Positions 50,161-60,160 of a DNA stretch of 64,000 bases are shown piece after piece. Origin of the DNA: Mycoplasmopsis glycophila (GTDB lineage: Bacteria; Bacillota_I; Bacilli_A; Mycoplasmatales; Metamycoplasmataceae); contig NZ_LR215024.1 of the NCBI RefSeq assembly GCF_900660605.1, positions 186,001-250,000 on the forward strand, written 5' to 3'. The notes beneath the pieces are model-generated. The model worked only from the letters and a program-made list of their open reading frames with translations, had not been told where the DNA came from and searched no databases. The position numbers were made by a program, and so were the translations under genes. Numbering within the stretch: the stretch's first letter is position 1; each line of letters opens with the position of its first letter.

Positions 50161-51978
50161 TTATTGTTGGAATTGTTGATTTTCATTGATTTGTTTATAT
50201 CATTCGCAAGTTTCAAGTAGTTCATCATGTTTACCTTTAGCTAAAATTTCTCCTTTATCCATCACTAAAATTAAATCAGCATGTTTAATTGAGTTAACTT
50301 TTTGAGAAATAATAACGGTTGTGCAATTGTAATTTGTATTAATATTATTAATTAATTTTTTAGTAGTAATATTATCTAAAGCACTTGTTGAATCATCTAA
50401 AATTAAGATTTTAGGTTCATTTAAAAGTGTTCTCGCTATACTTAATCTTTGTTTTTGTCCCCCACTTAAATTTTTTCCTTTTTGTTCAATTTTGTGGTCA
50501 AGACGATCTTCAAAAGTTTGGATAAACGAATCTGCGCAAGCATTTTTAAGTGCTTTTTCCATTTGAGTTTGTGTTGCGTCTTTTTTAGCAAACAGAAGAT
50601 TGCTTTTAACTGTTCCGCTATATAATTTCGCTTCTTGATATACGATTCCAACTTTCTCATGAAGATCTTTACTGTTAATTTCTTTAACCTGTTTATTATT
50701 AATTAAGATTTGTCCTTCGGTATATTTCATATTATTCACAATCAAGTTTGCGATTGTGCTTTTTCCACTACCTGTTGGTCCGATAATACCTAACGTTTTA
50801 CTGCCATCAATTTTGAAGTTAATGTTTTTAAGTGCATAATCAGCTGAGGACTCAAAATATTTAAAACTAAGATCCTTAAATTCAATCCCGTAGTTTTTCA
50901 TATCATTTGATTGTCCAAAATATTCTGTAATCATATAACCATTTGGAACATTTAAATTATCATATTTTCAATTTAAAACTTCTGTAATTCTTTTTGAACT
51001 AATTTTTGCTCTAATTGCAGAACCAATAAATTGTGAAAAAATCATAATTCCAAGTGCTAAAATAAATTCAAATTCAACGAAAATGTTAATTTTAGCAAGC
51101 AATTGTTTATCAAAATGTCCAATTTTTGCAGCCATGATAAATATAGCTACGATAACTAAATTCACAATTGCGAAAAATGCAGGTGTTCCAAAACTAAAAA
51201 TTTTAAAAACTTTAGTTTCATTTTTTAATCACATTTTATTAATCTTAAAAAACTTTCTCTTTTGTTCTTCTTGTAAGTTATTTGCACGAATAAAACGCGC
51301 TCCAACGATAGTTTCTTCTGCTTCTTTTGTAATCTTGTCTAAATTAATTCTATTTTTCTTAATTAAAGGGTTAGATTTAGCAAAAATAATTAAAAAGACA
51401 ACTACTAAAACAGGAATAATACCAACAATTACAAGAGCGAAATTTTTATCGGTATAAAATGCAAAAACAAGACCAACAATAATATATAGTGGAGCTTTGA
51501 TTAAAGCTGTTGTTGCATTGATTAAAAATTCTCAAAAGACAGCTACATCATCATTAATTCTTGTAATTAAACTTTCTTGAGTTAATACACTTATATCTTT
51601 TAAACTTAATTTTTGATATTTCTTAAATAATGTATCACGATAAAAATTAGAAGCATTTTCACCGGCTCAAATTACAATTAGTAATGAAACAATTGAAGTA
51701 ATTGTAGCTGATAGAATAATTGCTAATGAAGTAATGATTAAAAACCTTAAGGCAGCATCTTTTGTGCCTTTAAAAATTATCATTGTGTTAAAAATTCTAA
51801 TTATTTCTTCGTTTTTAGGGTGCAATAAACTTTCTTTATCTTGAACAAGCAGCGGGATAAATTGTGATAAAAAAATTGGTAAAACCATTGTTAATGCTAC
51901 ATTAATTAAAACGAAAATCACACCTAAACCAAAAAACATTTTGATTTTTGTAGGTAAAATTCTAAACATTTGTCACAT
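50161..51978 (-). CDS. heterodimeric ABC exporter, subunit with degenerate catalytic residues
   Basis: A 605-residue half-transporter, transcribed first. The membrane domain covers about residues 15-320. NBD: Walker A GPTGSGKST, canonical signature LSGGQKQRLS. Walker B is ILILDDSTSALD, where Asp replaces the catalytic Glu, and the switch reads VIISQKVNS, with Gln for the usual His. Start ATG at 51978 has AAAGGAG six bases upstream and adds MWQ before an internal ATG, including a UGA-coded Trp. The C-terminus reads through a UGA (at 50200-50202) to a TAA at 50161. See its partner for the complementary pattern. Confidence 0.92.
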
Positions 51979-52039
51979 GTTTGCTCCTTTCCTTAATAAA
52001 AAGCACTTATATTATCAAAATTATAGCAATTTAGAGTAA

Positions 52040-52082
52040 AAAAATGCTAAACGATTTTATCTTAAATAAAATGTTTAGCATA
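52040..52082 (-). terminator. terminator of tRNA-Arg
   Basis: A long imperfect hairpin (about 16 bp with one bulge, 52044-52060 with 52067-52082) followed by seven T on the minus strand. Confidence 0.75.
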
Positions 52083-52114
52083 TCTAGTTTTATTATTAAA
52101 AAGAAATAAAAAAA

Positions 52115-52191
52115 TGGCGATCACGACAGGATTCGAACCTGTGACAACCAGCTTAGAAGGCTGATGCTCTATCCAACTGAGCTACGCGACC
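52115..52191 (-). tRNA. tRNA-Arg (anticodon TCT)
   Basis: 77 nt with encoded CCA. Anticodon loop CTTCTAA; acceptor GGTCGCG with CGTGATC (two G-T pairs). Reads AGA/AGG, the main Arg codons in this AT-rich genome. Confidence 0.94.
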
Positions 52192-52255
52192 ACTTGTAAT
52201 ATAATTTTACCTTAAAAAATAATTTAATTTAAGAAAATTTTGATTTTTTTAAATT

Positions 52256-52338
52256 AAAACCACTAGACACAACACTTCTTCATATGGCTGCTCCGGTTAA
52301 GGCCTGACCAGGTTAGTAGGTTATTGTTCTAATGGCTT
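52256..52338 (-). ncRNA. ffs: signal recognition particle RNA (4.5S/scRNA)
   Basis: The minus strand carries the conserved SRP core GGTCAGG...GGAGCAGCC in domain IV. The ends pair over about 12 bp: the 5' AAGCCATTAGAACAA with 3' TTGTGTCTAGTGGTTT. A TATAAT lies five bases upstream of the 5' end. The RNA is about 83 nt, the small bacterial type without Alu domain. It binds Ffh. The apical loop is TTAACC, not the usual GGAA/GNRA tetraloop. Exact ends are estimated from pairing. Confidence 0.88.
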
Positions 52339-52342
52339 CTTA

Positions 52343-52348
52343 ATTATA
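52343..52348 (-). promoter_or_regulatory. -10 box of SRP RNA gene
   Basis: Minus-strand TATAAT, placing transcription start close to the SRP RNA 5' end at about 52338-52336. Confidence 0.55.
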
Positions 52349-52384
52349 ATATAAAAAACTATTATAAAAAAATTTTTTTTAAAG

Positions 52385-52390
52385 TAAAAT
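52385..52390 (+). promoter_or_regulatory. -10-like box of hypothetical gene, leaderless arrangement
   Basis: TAAAAT with a 6-nt spacer to the ATG at 52397. It is a weak hexamer, noted because its position repeats the pattern of the other leaderless candidates. Confidence 0.3.
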
Positions 52391-52396
52391 TATGTT

Positions 52397-52801
52397 ATGA
52401 ATAAAGGCAGTAATCAACATTTTTCATTCAATGAGATGAAAAATCTAGCACTTAAAAACAATGATTTGATTAAAAATGAACTTAAATGAATGAACAAAAT
52501 TGTTGATGCTAGCGATATTACACCAAATTTTGAAGATAAAATTGTCAAAGTCACAAGACATGGTGTTGATATCGAGACTTTTTTAAATCACGAAATTGAA
52601 ACTTTAGAAAACAATTTTGAGGACTTAAAAAATGAGCTGAACCTAGAAACTGTCTGCTTTATGGATAAATATAATTTTGAAAGCGAACAAGAGAATTTAT
52701 CGCTTTCTCTTCTTGATCCAAATAGTCACAAGAATAATCAAGAACAGAAAAATAACATGAATAACACCACTAAAATTATAGTCAATAAATTGGATATTTA
52801 A
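52397..52801 (+). CDS. hypothetical acidic protein
   Basis: A 134-residue soluble protein, not recognised. It is rich in Asn, Glu, Lys and Asp, with a probable helical N-terminal half (residues 10-40) and DGVDIETFLNHEIETLENNFEDLKNEL-like acidic helices in the middle; that stretch is paraphrased from residues 55-80. The C-terminus is low-complexity Asn-rich. The ATG at 52397 is chosen over the internal one at 52490 because the upstream frame contains a UGA-coded Trp and is open. No Shine-Dalgarno; possibly leaderless. It precedes cmk-der in the same direction, 73 bp away. Confidence 0.6.
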
Positions 52802-52874
52802 TTTTTAGTGTTGTTTTTCTTTATTAATTTTTCCAAATAAATTTATTCAAAATTAAGTTACACGAGAGGATTTT

Positions 52875-53543
52875 ATGAGCAAAAAAGTTAACATTGCAAT
52901 CGATGGACCAAGCGGTGCCGGTAAGTCAACGGTCGCAAATGAAATTGCTAAAAGATTAGGTTACACATTTATTAATAGCGGAAGTATTTATCGTGCGATT
53001 GCTTTTAATGCGATTAAGCAAGGAATTGGATCTACTGACAAAGAAGGTGTGATTTCTACTTTACACCATGACATGGTCACTTTAGGAAACTCTGACGAAG
53101 TTTATTTAGATGGCGAAGATATTTCAAAAAAAATTCGTGCAGAATACATTTCACAAATTACACCTAATGTTGCAAAAATACCTGAAATTAGAAACTTCGT
53201 TGTAGAGTTTGTCCAACACATTACCAAGAAAAGCAAAGGTTTTATTATTGATGGACGTGATACAACTTTTAAATTAATGCCGCATGCTGAAGTGAAAATT
53301 TTCTTATGAGCTGAACCTGAAGAGAGAGCAAGAAGAAGATTTCACCAACTTAAAAGTTTAGGCAGCGATGCTGATTATAACGAAGTTCTTTATGATATTA
53401 AAAAAAGAGATGCTCAAGATATGAATCGTGAAGTTGACCCACTTCATAAAACAGAAGATTCTGTTTTAATTGATTGTACTGATATGAATCAAGAAGAGGT
53501 TGTTCAAAAAATTATAGAATTAGTTAACGAAAAAGTTAAGTAA
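52875..53543 (+). CDS. cmk: cytidylate kinase
   Basis: A 222-residue kinase phosphorylating CMP and dCMP. The P-loop GPSGAGKST is at residues 11-19 after [22 protein letters not shown], the [20 protein letters not shown] stretch (kept here in shorthand; catalytic Arg/Asp region around 130-150), and EPEERARRR follow the CMP-kinase pattern, ending with [15 protein letters not shown] and [17 protein letters not shown] before the ATG. Sixteen bases separate it from der, with which it pairs in many Firmicutes and mollicutes. Confidence 0.95.
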
Positions 53544-53559
53544 TAGCAAAGGAGAAAAA

Positions 53560-54867
53560 ATGAAAAATGTAGTTGCTATTATCGGAAAGCCAAATGTTGG
53601 AAAAAGTACTTTTTTCAATCGTTTAATTGGTCGTAAAGTATCGATTGTACACGATCAACCTGGTGTTACAAGAGATCGTTTATATGAAAAAATCAATTGA
53701 TCTGGCAAAGAACTTAAGATTATTGATACAGGTGGAATTGAAATCGAAAATCGCCCATTCCAAGAACAAATTCAAATTCAAGCGAAGATTGCAATTGAAG
53801 AAGCTGATGTAATTATTTTTCTTTTTGATGGAAATAGCGAGATTACTAATGACGATTTGTTTATTATGAACATTCTAAGAAAAAGTAACAAACCAATTAT
53901 TGCTGTTGCTAACAAATTAGAAAATAACCAACAATTTGATTATGGTTGATATCGTCTTGGAGTGGATCATATTTACCCAATTAGTGCACTACATGGTGAA
54001 GGAGTTGGAGAAGTTTTAGACAAGTGTTTGAGTTATTTAAATTTTGAAGAAGCTGAAAAAGAAGATTTATTTAATTTAGCAATTATCGGAAAACCAAATG
54101 CAGGAAAAAGTTCATTATTAAATAATTTAGCCAAAGAAAATAGATCTATTGTTTCAGATATTGCTGGAACAACTCGTGATAGTGTTAAATCTATTATTGA
54201 AATTGATGGTAAAAAATACAATGTGATTGATACAGCTGGAATTACAAAAAAATCTAAATTAGTTGAAAGTGTCGACCATTATGCCTTAATGAGAGCGATG
54301 AACTCACTTGCTGAAGCTGATCTTTCGCTTGTTGTGATCGATGCAACACAAGAAGAATTTTCACACTTTGATTCACGTATAATTGGTTATGCATTGGATA
54401 ATGAAAAACCAATTATTGTAGTTGTTAATAAGTGAGATTTAGTTGAAAAAGAAACTAATACAATGGCTCAATTTGAAAAGAAAATGAGAAACAAATTTCA
54501 CTTTGTGCCTTGAGTTCCATTTATTTTTATTTCAGCAAAATATAACCAAAGAATTAATAAACTTTTTGATACTATCAATTTAGTAAGAAGCAATTTAGAA
54601 CGTGATATTAAACCCAATTTACTTTCAAATTTAGTTCTCGAATCTCAAATCATTCAACCTGCACAGCCATATAATGGCGGAAGATTGAATATTTACTATG
54701 TACGTCAAGAAAGAGGGAAAATTCCAACTTTTACATTTTTTGTCAATAATAAAAAGTATTTACACTTTTCATACCAAAGATTTCTTGAAAACCAATTAAG
54801 AGAAACATTTGATTTTACAGGTTGTCCTTTACAACTTAATTTTAAAAATAAAAATGGATTAGATTAA
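53560..54867 (+). CDS. der: ribosome-assembly GTPase Der (EngA)
   Basis: A 435-residue protein with two tandem GTPase domains and a KH-like C-terminal domain, acting in 50S maturation. Domain 1: GKPNVGKS at residues 8-15, DTGGIE, NKLE. Domain 2: GKPNAGKSS near residue 178, DTAGI, NKWD-type motif with UGA-coded Trp (VVNKWDLV). The KH-like part begins around [26 protein letters not shown] upstream. Last gene of the cmk-der unit, followed by a terminator. Confidence 0.96.
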
Positions 54868-54869
54868 AA

Positions 54870-54892
54870 GTAGCCGCATAGGCTATTTTTTT
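54870..54892 (+). terminator. terminator after der
   Basis: A 5-bp GC-containing stem (54871-54875 with 54881-54885) extended by A/T pairing, then a T-run. Confidence 0.65.
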
Positions 54893-54998
54893 GTCTAAAT
54901 TAAGCATTAAGAAATAAAACATAGTTTGATATAATAAAACAAATATTTAATATTCTATTAAATATATTTCCCGACCAATAATTTTAAAAAGGAGTAAT

Positions 54999-56666
54999 AT
55001 GAACAAGAAAAACCAAGAGAATATCAATATTTTTGCCTTGGGCGGACAAGACGAGAATGGTAAAAATTGCTATGTTTTTGAATATGGTAATGATATTTTT
55101 ATTATTAATGCTGGGGTTAAAATTCCAATTAATTCACAAAATGGGGTTGACACCTTAATTCCTGATTTTTCCTATTTAGAAAAAAACAAAAATAGGATCA
55201 AGGCTATTTTTATTTCAGACGTAAAAAATGAATCTTTTAGTGCCCTTCCATGACTTGTGATGAAAATTCCAGGTATTAAAATTTATACTTCATTATTTAA
55301 TAAAATTTTAATTTATGAAAGATTAAACAAATACAACATTTCAGAACATAATTACAAAATAATTACTTTTAGTAAACCGCTGAAACACCATCACTTAATT
55401 ATCGAACCACTTGAACTTGCGGGAAGTATGCCTGGTAATTTAGGTTTTAATTTCAATACAGGAAGTGGAAATTATCTTTTTATGTTCAATTATACAATCG
55501 GTAATTTAGGAATTTATGGTAAAACAGATTTACAATTTCTCAAAAATTATTTTCAAAATCGTAAAATCACAGCTTTAATCACTGATGCTGGTAAAAGTAA
55601 TATTGCAGGTTATTCAATTGATAAATTTAATCAATCAAAACAACTTATTGAAGCATTTAAAACAACTGATTCAAACCATCGCATTATTGTTGGTGCATAC
55701 GACGAAGAAATGCCAGCTTTAAAGCAAGTTTTAGATTTAGCTATTTTACATAATCGTCCAGTTGTTGCATATGGAAAAACATATGCACAGCTTCTTCGTT
55801 TCATTATTAAAGATAATCCAAATTTATCATTACCTGAAATTATTGATTATCGTAATCTTGCAAAGCATGATAATGCTGTTATTTTAGTAACTGGTTCAAT
55901 CGATCGTTTATATCTTAGATTTTTAAGAATTACAGATCATAAAGATGTTTATTTAAAGTTACATCAAACTGATACAATCGTTATGCTTGCGCCACCTGTT
56001 AATGGATTAGAATCATTAGCAGCTCTTACACTTGATGAAATTGCGAAAATAGCACCAAAACTTTATGATGTTTTAGACAATGAATATTTTAGACCAAGAC
56101 CAACACGTCTTGATTTGCTTAAACTTATTTTAGAATTAAAACCAGAATACTTCATTCCTACTCAAGGTCTTTATCGTTATTTAGTTGATTCATCTAACTT
56201 TATTTTAGGAAACAAAGAAGCTAAAAAAACTACTTTACCAATTATTTTATTAAATGGTAAAGTAGCTCACTTTATGGACAATAAACTATTTAGTTTAAAT
56301 GGAAAAATTAAGGAAGTTGGAGACACTATCATCGATGGATTTGGAGTTGGTGATATTTCAAGTGAAGTTATTAATGAAAGAGAAGCATTAGGACGTGAAG
56401 GCGTTGTAATTATTAATGGTTTATACTGTCCTAAAACAAAGCGTATTTTAGGCCAACTACACATAAATTATGTTGGAGTAATTGATCTTACTGAACAAGA
56501 CAAAATTGATCAGTTAATTAAATCTGTGATTGCTGAAATTTTTGAAACAAAAGAGTTTACATCAATGCGTGAACTAAATGAAAAAATTCGTAAGTCAATC
56601 CGGAAAAAGATTTTTAAACTTACTGACAAAGACCCAATGGTTGCACTTACTTTAACGACAATTTAA
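54999..56666 (+). CDS. RNase J-like protein lacking all catalytic metal ligands
   Basis: A 555-residue member of the RNase J metallo-beta-lactamase/beta-CASP family by overall layout: ALGGQDENGKNCYVFEYG at residues 13-30, DTLIPDFSYL at 51-60, beta-CASP from about 200, and the C-terminal domain from about 425 (GDTIIDGFGVGDI, VINEREALGREGVVII). Every ligand site is changed. The family THGHEDH reads SDVKNES at 73-79, HSIPD reads GSMPG (142-146), and the tGDfkfD region has no acidic residues. SGHG reads RPRPT and VHGEYR reads TQGLYR near 389-394. RNA binding or a partner/scaffold role is more likely than nuclease activity. AAAGGAG precedes the ATG. Confidence 0.85.
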
Positions 56667-56676
56667 GAAGGTTTTT

Positions 56677-57810
56677 ATGAATAGAAATACTATTTATCAA
56701 CTTTTTAAAATTAAAAGAATTGCAAATACCCAAAAGAACAATCCGCTTGAAAACTTGAAGAAAAAACCATTTCAATTTAAACTTGAGTTGATTCTTTTTT
56801 CGATTTGCTTTGTAATTTTTCTTTTTGCGGTTCTTTTTAAATCAACTAATACTAAAATTTATAAGTATTTTTATGTTTATCTTTTTGATCTCAATTTTGG
56901 ATCATTTGTTTGAATGATGCCATTTCTGATGATTTTGCCGATTTTAAGCATGCTTGGTAAGATTTTCTTAAAAAAGACAACGATTAGTATTTTTTATAAA
57001 TGATTACACTTAAGTTTTGCAACTTACTGAAAAAGGCTATGAATTGTTATTGGTTTATTTTGCCTTTCATTAATTATTTTTATTTATTTAGGCAATAAAT
57101 CTGAAAATGGACAATTTATTATCTTTAGTCATGAACAAGCGCTTAAATTATTTGCTAATGGTTGATACAAATCTTTTGTAACATTAAAGCATTATCAAAA
57201 TCATTTAGGACTTATTATTGATACTTTATTTAATTTATTAACTTTAATTTTAGGCTCGCATTTACTTTTACTTTTTGTTGCACTATTACTTTACCCTTTA
57301 ATGGCATGAGCGATTTGTAAGCCACTTTATGATGTTTGAAAACAAAGTAAAAGAATCTCAAATTACCATGAGTATCTTAATTATTTACAAAACAATAAAG
57401 CTTTTTATCTTTCAAGTGGAGTTTTAAAGTTATTCGATTTTTACTTTTATTTAGAAAAAGAGCTCAAAGAATCTCACACCTTTCCATTCAAAATGTCAAT
57501 TATTGATAGTTTACTTACCTATATTAAAAATACCAAACAGCTTGAAATGCTTTACGAGAAATTTAATAAGAAAGAAACAATCAAAAACTCTATTTTAGCT
57601 GATAATAGTAATATTGAATTACTTGGTTTGTTAGATACTGATATTATAGAAACAAAATTAAAAACTGGTGAAAGTGCAAATAAACAAACTAAACTTTCAT
57701 TTGGTTTTGGAAAAATCAAAAATAATTTAGAAACCAAATTTAATAAAAAACTTATTAAAGACATACAAGATAAAGAAAAACAAGGAGAAGACAATGATAC
57801 AGAAATATAA
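56677..57810 (+). CDS. multi-pass membrane protein of unknown function
   Basis: A 377-residue protein. Membrane segments are seen near residues 37-56 (LILFSICFVIFLFAVLF), 78-97, 119-138 and 186-208. A cytosolic C-terminal half of about 165 residues follows, Lys/Glu/Asn-rich, ending KDIQDKEKQGEDNDTEI. Reading requires several UGA Trp codons. The GAAGG before the ATG overlaps the end of the RNase J-like gene, 10 bases away, and its own 3' end overlaps the thioredoxin-like gene by 17 nt. I know of no family assignment. Tight packing suggests a functional link with the RNase J-like protein. Confidence 0.75.
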
Positions 57811-58135
57811 TTGAGAAGAAGCGCAAAAGATTTTGGAAAACAATCCAGTTAATCATCTTATTTTTTTAGAATTTACAACAACATGATGTGGTGATTGCAA
57901 AATGATGGCACCAATTGTTAAACAAGTGGCTGCTAAATATCAAGATAATGCTAACATCACTTTTATGGAAGTTGATGCAGAGGAAGCACAATTGTTTAGA
58001 AACCCAGATACTAAATGAAAAGTATTAAAAGCACCAACATTATTATTAATTAAAGGGCAAGAAATTGTTGAAAAAGGCTTTGAATATATTCCAAGCGAGA
58101 TTCTTGAATCTTGAATTGATAAAAAAATCTCATAG
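57794..58135 (+). CDS. thioredoxin-like protein with CGDC active site
   Basis: A 113-residue thioredoxin-fold protein. The active-site helix reads TTTWCGDCKMMAPIVKQVA, so the usual CGPC is CGDC; the first Cys is at about residue 32. VDAEE, KVLKAPTLLLIKG (with the cis-Pro) and a C-terminal helix complete the fold. No signal peptide, so it is cytosolic. The ATG lies inside the preceding membrane-protein gene with AAGGAG six bases ahead. The Pro-to-Asp change should raise or shift the redox potential relative to normal thioredoxin; a reductase partner is not in the window. Confidence 0.88.
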
Positions 58136-58151
58136 CTGCATAGCTGCTTTT
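58133..58151 (+). terminator. weak terminator after thioredoxin-like gene
   Basis: AGCT-GCAT-AGCT hairpin overlapping the stop, then GC and six T. The stem is only four pairs. Confidence 0.4.
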
Positions 58152-58226
58152 TTAACCAAACTAAATGCGATACACCAAGATGCGTTGTTAAAAAAATAAA
58201 GCCAAAAATTATTTAAATTTTCTCTT

Positions 58227-58253
58227 TTGTTTTTAAAATTTTTACTCTATAAT
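58227..58253 (+). promoter_or_regulatory. promoter of S10 ribosomal protein operon
   Basis: TATAAT at 58248-58253 with TTGTTT at 58227-58232 as -35 (15-nt spacing). It leaves a leader of about 110 nt before rpsJ. Confidence 0.6.
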
Positions 58254-58260
58254 ATATAAG

Positions 58261-58320
58261 CAACTATAGCCATGATCTATAAGGTTGTTAAATTGCCAAA
58301 AATGTTGTTGAGGACAATTT
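58261..58320 (+). promoter_or_regulatory. structured leader of S10 operon
   Basis: Two successive hairpins: CAACTATAG (58261-58269) with CTATA-AG-GTTG up to 58287, and AAATTGCC (58290-58297) with GG-A-CAATTT (58312-58320). No T-run follows, so they are not terminators. L4-mediated feedback is known for this operon in enteric bacteria, but its site is not conserved and is only a possible role here. Confidence 0.4.
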
Positions 58321-58369
58321 AAGTTTTTATAGGGAGCTATGTTCAATTAAAGAACAAAGGAGACAACAA

Positions 58370-58675
58370 ATGAGCAAATTACACATTAAAGTTAAAGGAT
58401 TTGACCATGCTTTAGTAGATGAAGCTGCTAAAAAAATATTTTTAACAGCTGAAGAAACAGGTGCTAAAGTAAGTGGGCCAATTCCAATGCCTACAATTAG
58501 AGATGAGGTGACTATCTTAAGATCAGTTCACGTTAACAAAAAAAGTCGTGAACAATTCGAAAGTAGAACACACCAAAGATTAGTTGTTATCACTAATCCA
58601 TCTGCTCAAACACAAGACAAAATCAAAAGACTTGAATTACCAGTAGGTGTAGAAATTCAAGTTAAAGTTAAATAG
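58370..58675 (+). CDS. rpsJ: ribosomal protein S10
   Basis: A 101-residue S10 (normal 100-104). LHIKVKGFDHALVDEAAKKI, GPIPMPT and KKSREQFESRTHQRLV are typical. In the cell it sits in the 30S head and also serves as NusE in transcription antitermination. AAAGGAG lies seven bases before the ATG. It opens the S10 operon, whose gene order here (rpsJ-rplC-rplD-rplW-rplB-rpsS-rplV-rpsC-rplP-rpmC-rpsQ-rplN) is the standard bacterial one. A 55-bp gap separates it from rplC. Confidence 0.97.
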   Translation: MSKLHIKVKGFDHALVDEAAKKIFLTAEETGAKVSGPIPMPTIRDEVTILRSVHVNKKSREQFESRTHQRLVVITNPSAQTQDKIKRLELPVGVEIQVKVK

Positions 58676-58730
58676 TAAGAATACCTTAATATTTACAAAA
58701 TCAATCAAAATCAATTTTTAAGGAGAAAAC

Positions 58731-59525
58731 ATGAAAGGAATCTTAGGACGTAAAGTTGGTATGACTCAAATTTACAGTGAATTTGGATCAAGAATTCCAG
58801 TTACTGTAGTAGAAGTACAACCAAATGTTGTGTCAAAAGTTTTAACTGCTGACAAAAACGGTTATGTAGCAACACAACTTGCAGTTTTTGATAAAAAAGC
58901 TAGCCGTGCTAACAAACCTGAAACAGGTCACTTTGCTAAAGCTAACACAACACCTAAGCGCTACGTAAAAGAAGTTCGTGACATGTCAGGATACGAACTT
59001 GGACAAACAATTTCTGCTGACATTTTTGTAGCAGGAGAACTTGTTGATGTAACAGGAACATCAAAAGGAAAAGGTTTTGCTGGAACAATTAAAAGACACA
59101 ACCAACACATTGGACCTAAATCGCACGGTGGAGGGGGAGGATCTCAACCTATCCGTCAAACAGGGTCGCTTGGGGATATCTCAGGTAACAAAGTTGTTAA
59201 AGGTATGACAATGCCAGGACAACTTGGAAATGTTAAAACAACAGTTCAAAACCTTGAAGTTATTAAAGTTGACTTAGAAAACAACTTAATCTTAATTAAA
59301 GGATCAATTCCAGGACCTAAAAAAGGATTTGTTGTTATTAAAAAAGCTGTTAAAGGTCTTCCAAACCACGAAGCTACAACACTTGTTGATGTTCAAGAAG
59401 TGATGTTAATGAATGAATTAGTTGAAAAAGCTAAAAAATACAATGTTGAAGTTACAGTTGGAATGCATTCAAGTGAACTTCAAAAATTAATCGCAGAAGC
59501 AGAAGCTAAAGAAGGAGAAAAATAA
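58731..59525 (+). CDS. rplC: ribosomal protein L3
   Basis: A 264-residue L3, about 50 residues longer than the common 205-215. It starts [19 protein letters not shown]; the central loop with [14 protein letters not shown], and [19 protein letters not shown] reaching the peptidyl-transferase centre, are conserved, as is [14 protein letters not shown]. The extra length is in the C-terminal Glu/Lys/Ala-rich tail (about residues 215-264). AAGGAG before ATG. TAA overlaps the rplD ATG by one base (TAATG). Confidence 0.97.
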   Translation: MKGILGRKVGMTQIYSEFGSRIPVTVVEVQPNVVSKVLTADKNGYVATQLAVFDKKASRANKPETGHFAKANTTPKRYVKEVRDMSGYELGQTISADIFVAGELVDVTGTSKGKGFAGTIKRHNQHIGPKSHGGGGGSQPIRQTGSLGDISGNKVVKGMTMPGQLGNVKTTVQNLEVIKVDLENNLILIKGSIPGPKKGFVVIKKAVKGLPNHEATTLVDVQEVMLMNELVEKAKKYNVEVTVGMHSSELQKLIAEAEAKEGEK

Positions 59526-60160
59526 TGTCTAACAAAGTAACAGTAGCAAACGAAAAAAACGTTGCTAAAGTAGAATTTGATGCAGTATTATCTTCAAGCA
59601 TCTTTGCAAGCGAAAAAATTTATGAACAAGCAATTTTCGACACAATTCTTTCAGAAAGAGCTTCAAGACGTCAAGGAACACACCAAGTTAAAAACCGTGC
59701 TGAAGTTTCAGGAAGTGGTAAAAAACCTTGAAGACAAAAAGGAACAGGGCGTGCACGTCACTCTTCTATGCGTTCACCAATCTGAGTTGGTGGGGGTAGA
59801 GCTTTCGGACCACAATCAGAAAGAAACTATACACTTAAAGTTAACAAAAAAGTTAAATATGCAGCTTTCACATCTGCTTTAACAATGTTAGCTCAAGACA
59901 AAGCAATTGCTATCAACGATTTAAGTTTAGATTCAATTTCTACAAAAAAATTAGTTGAAAAACTTGTAGAACTTAAAGTAAATGATTTAAAACGTGTTTT
60001 AATCGTTACAGAAGATTACAATGTTTTTAAATCAGCTAGAAACTTACCAAACGTTGCTACATCAAAAGCAAACTCACTTACAGTTGAGGAATTAATTGGT
60101 GCTGATGTAATGATCGTTTCAAACGAAAGTTTAAAATTAATTGAAGGGAGAGCTAAATAA
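59525..60160 (+). CDS. rplD: ribosomal protein L4
   Basis: A 211-residue L4. The exit-tunnel loop [35 protein letters not shown] is partly visible across residues 56-90, with UGA-coded Trp in KKPWRQK and PIWVGGGRAFGP. In E. coli L4 represses its own operon. Overlaps rplC and rplW by one base each (TAATG), giving tight coupling. Normal length. Confidence 0.97.
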
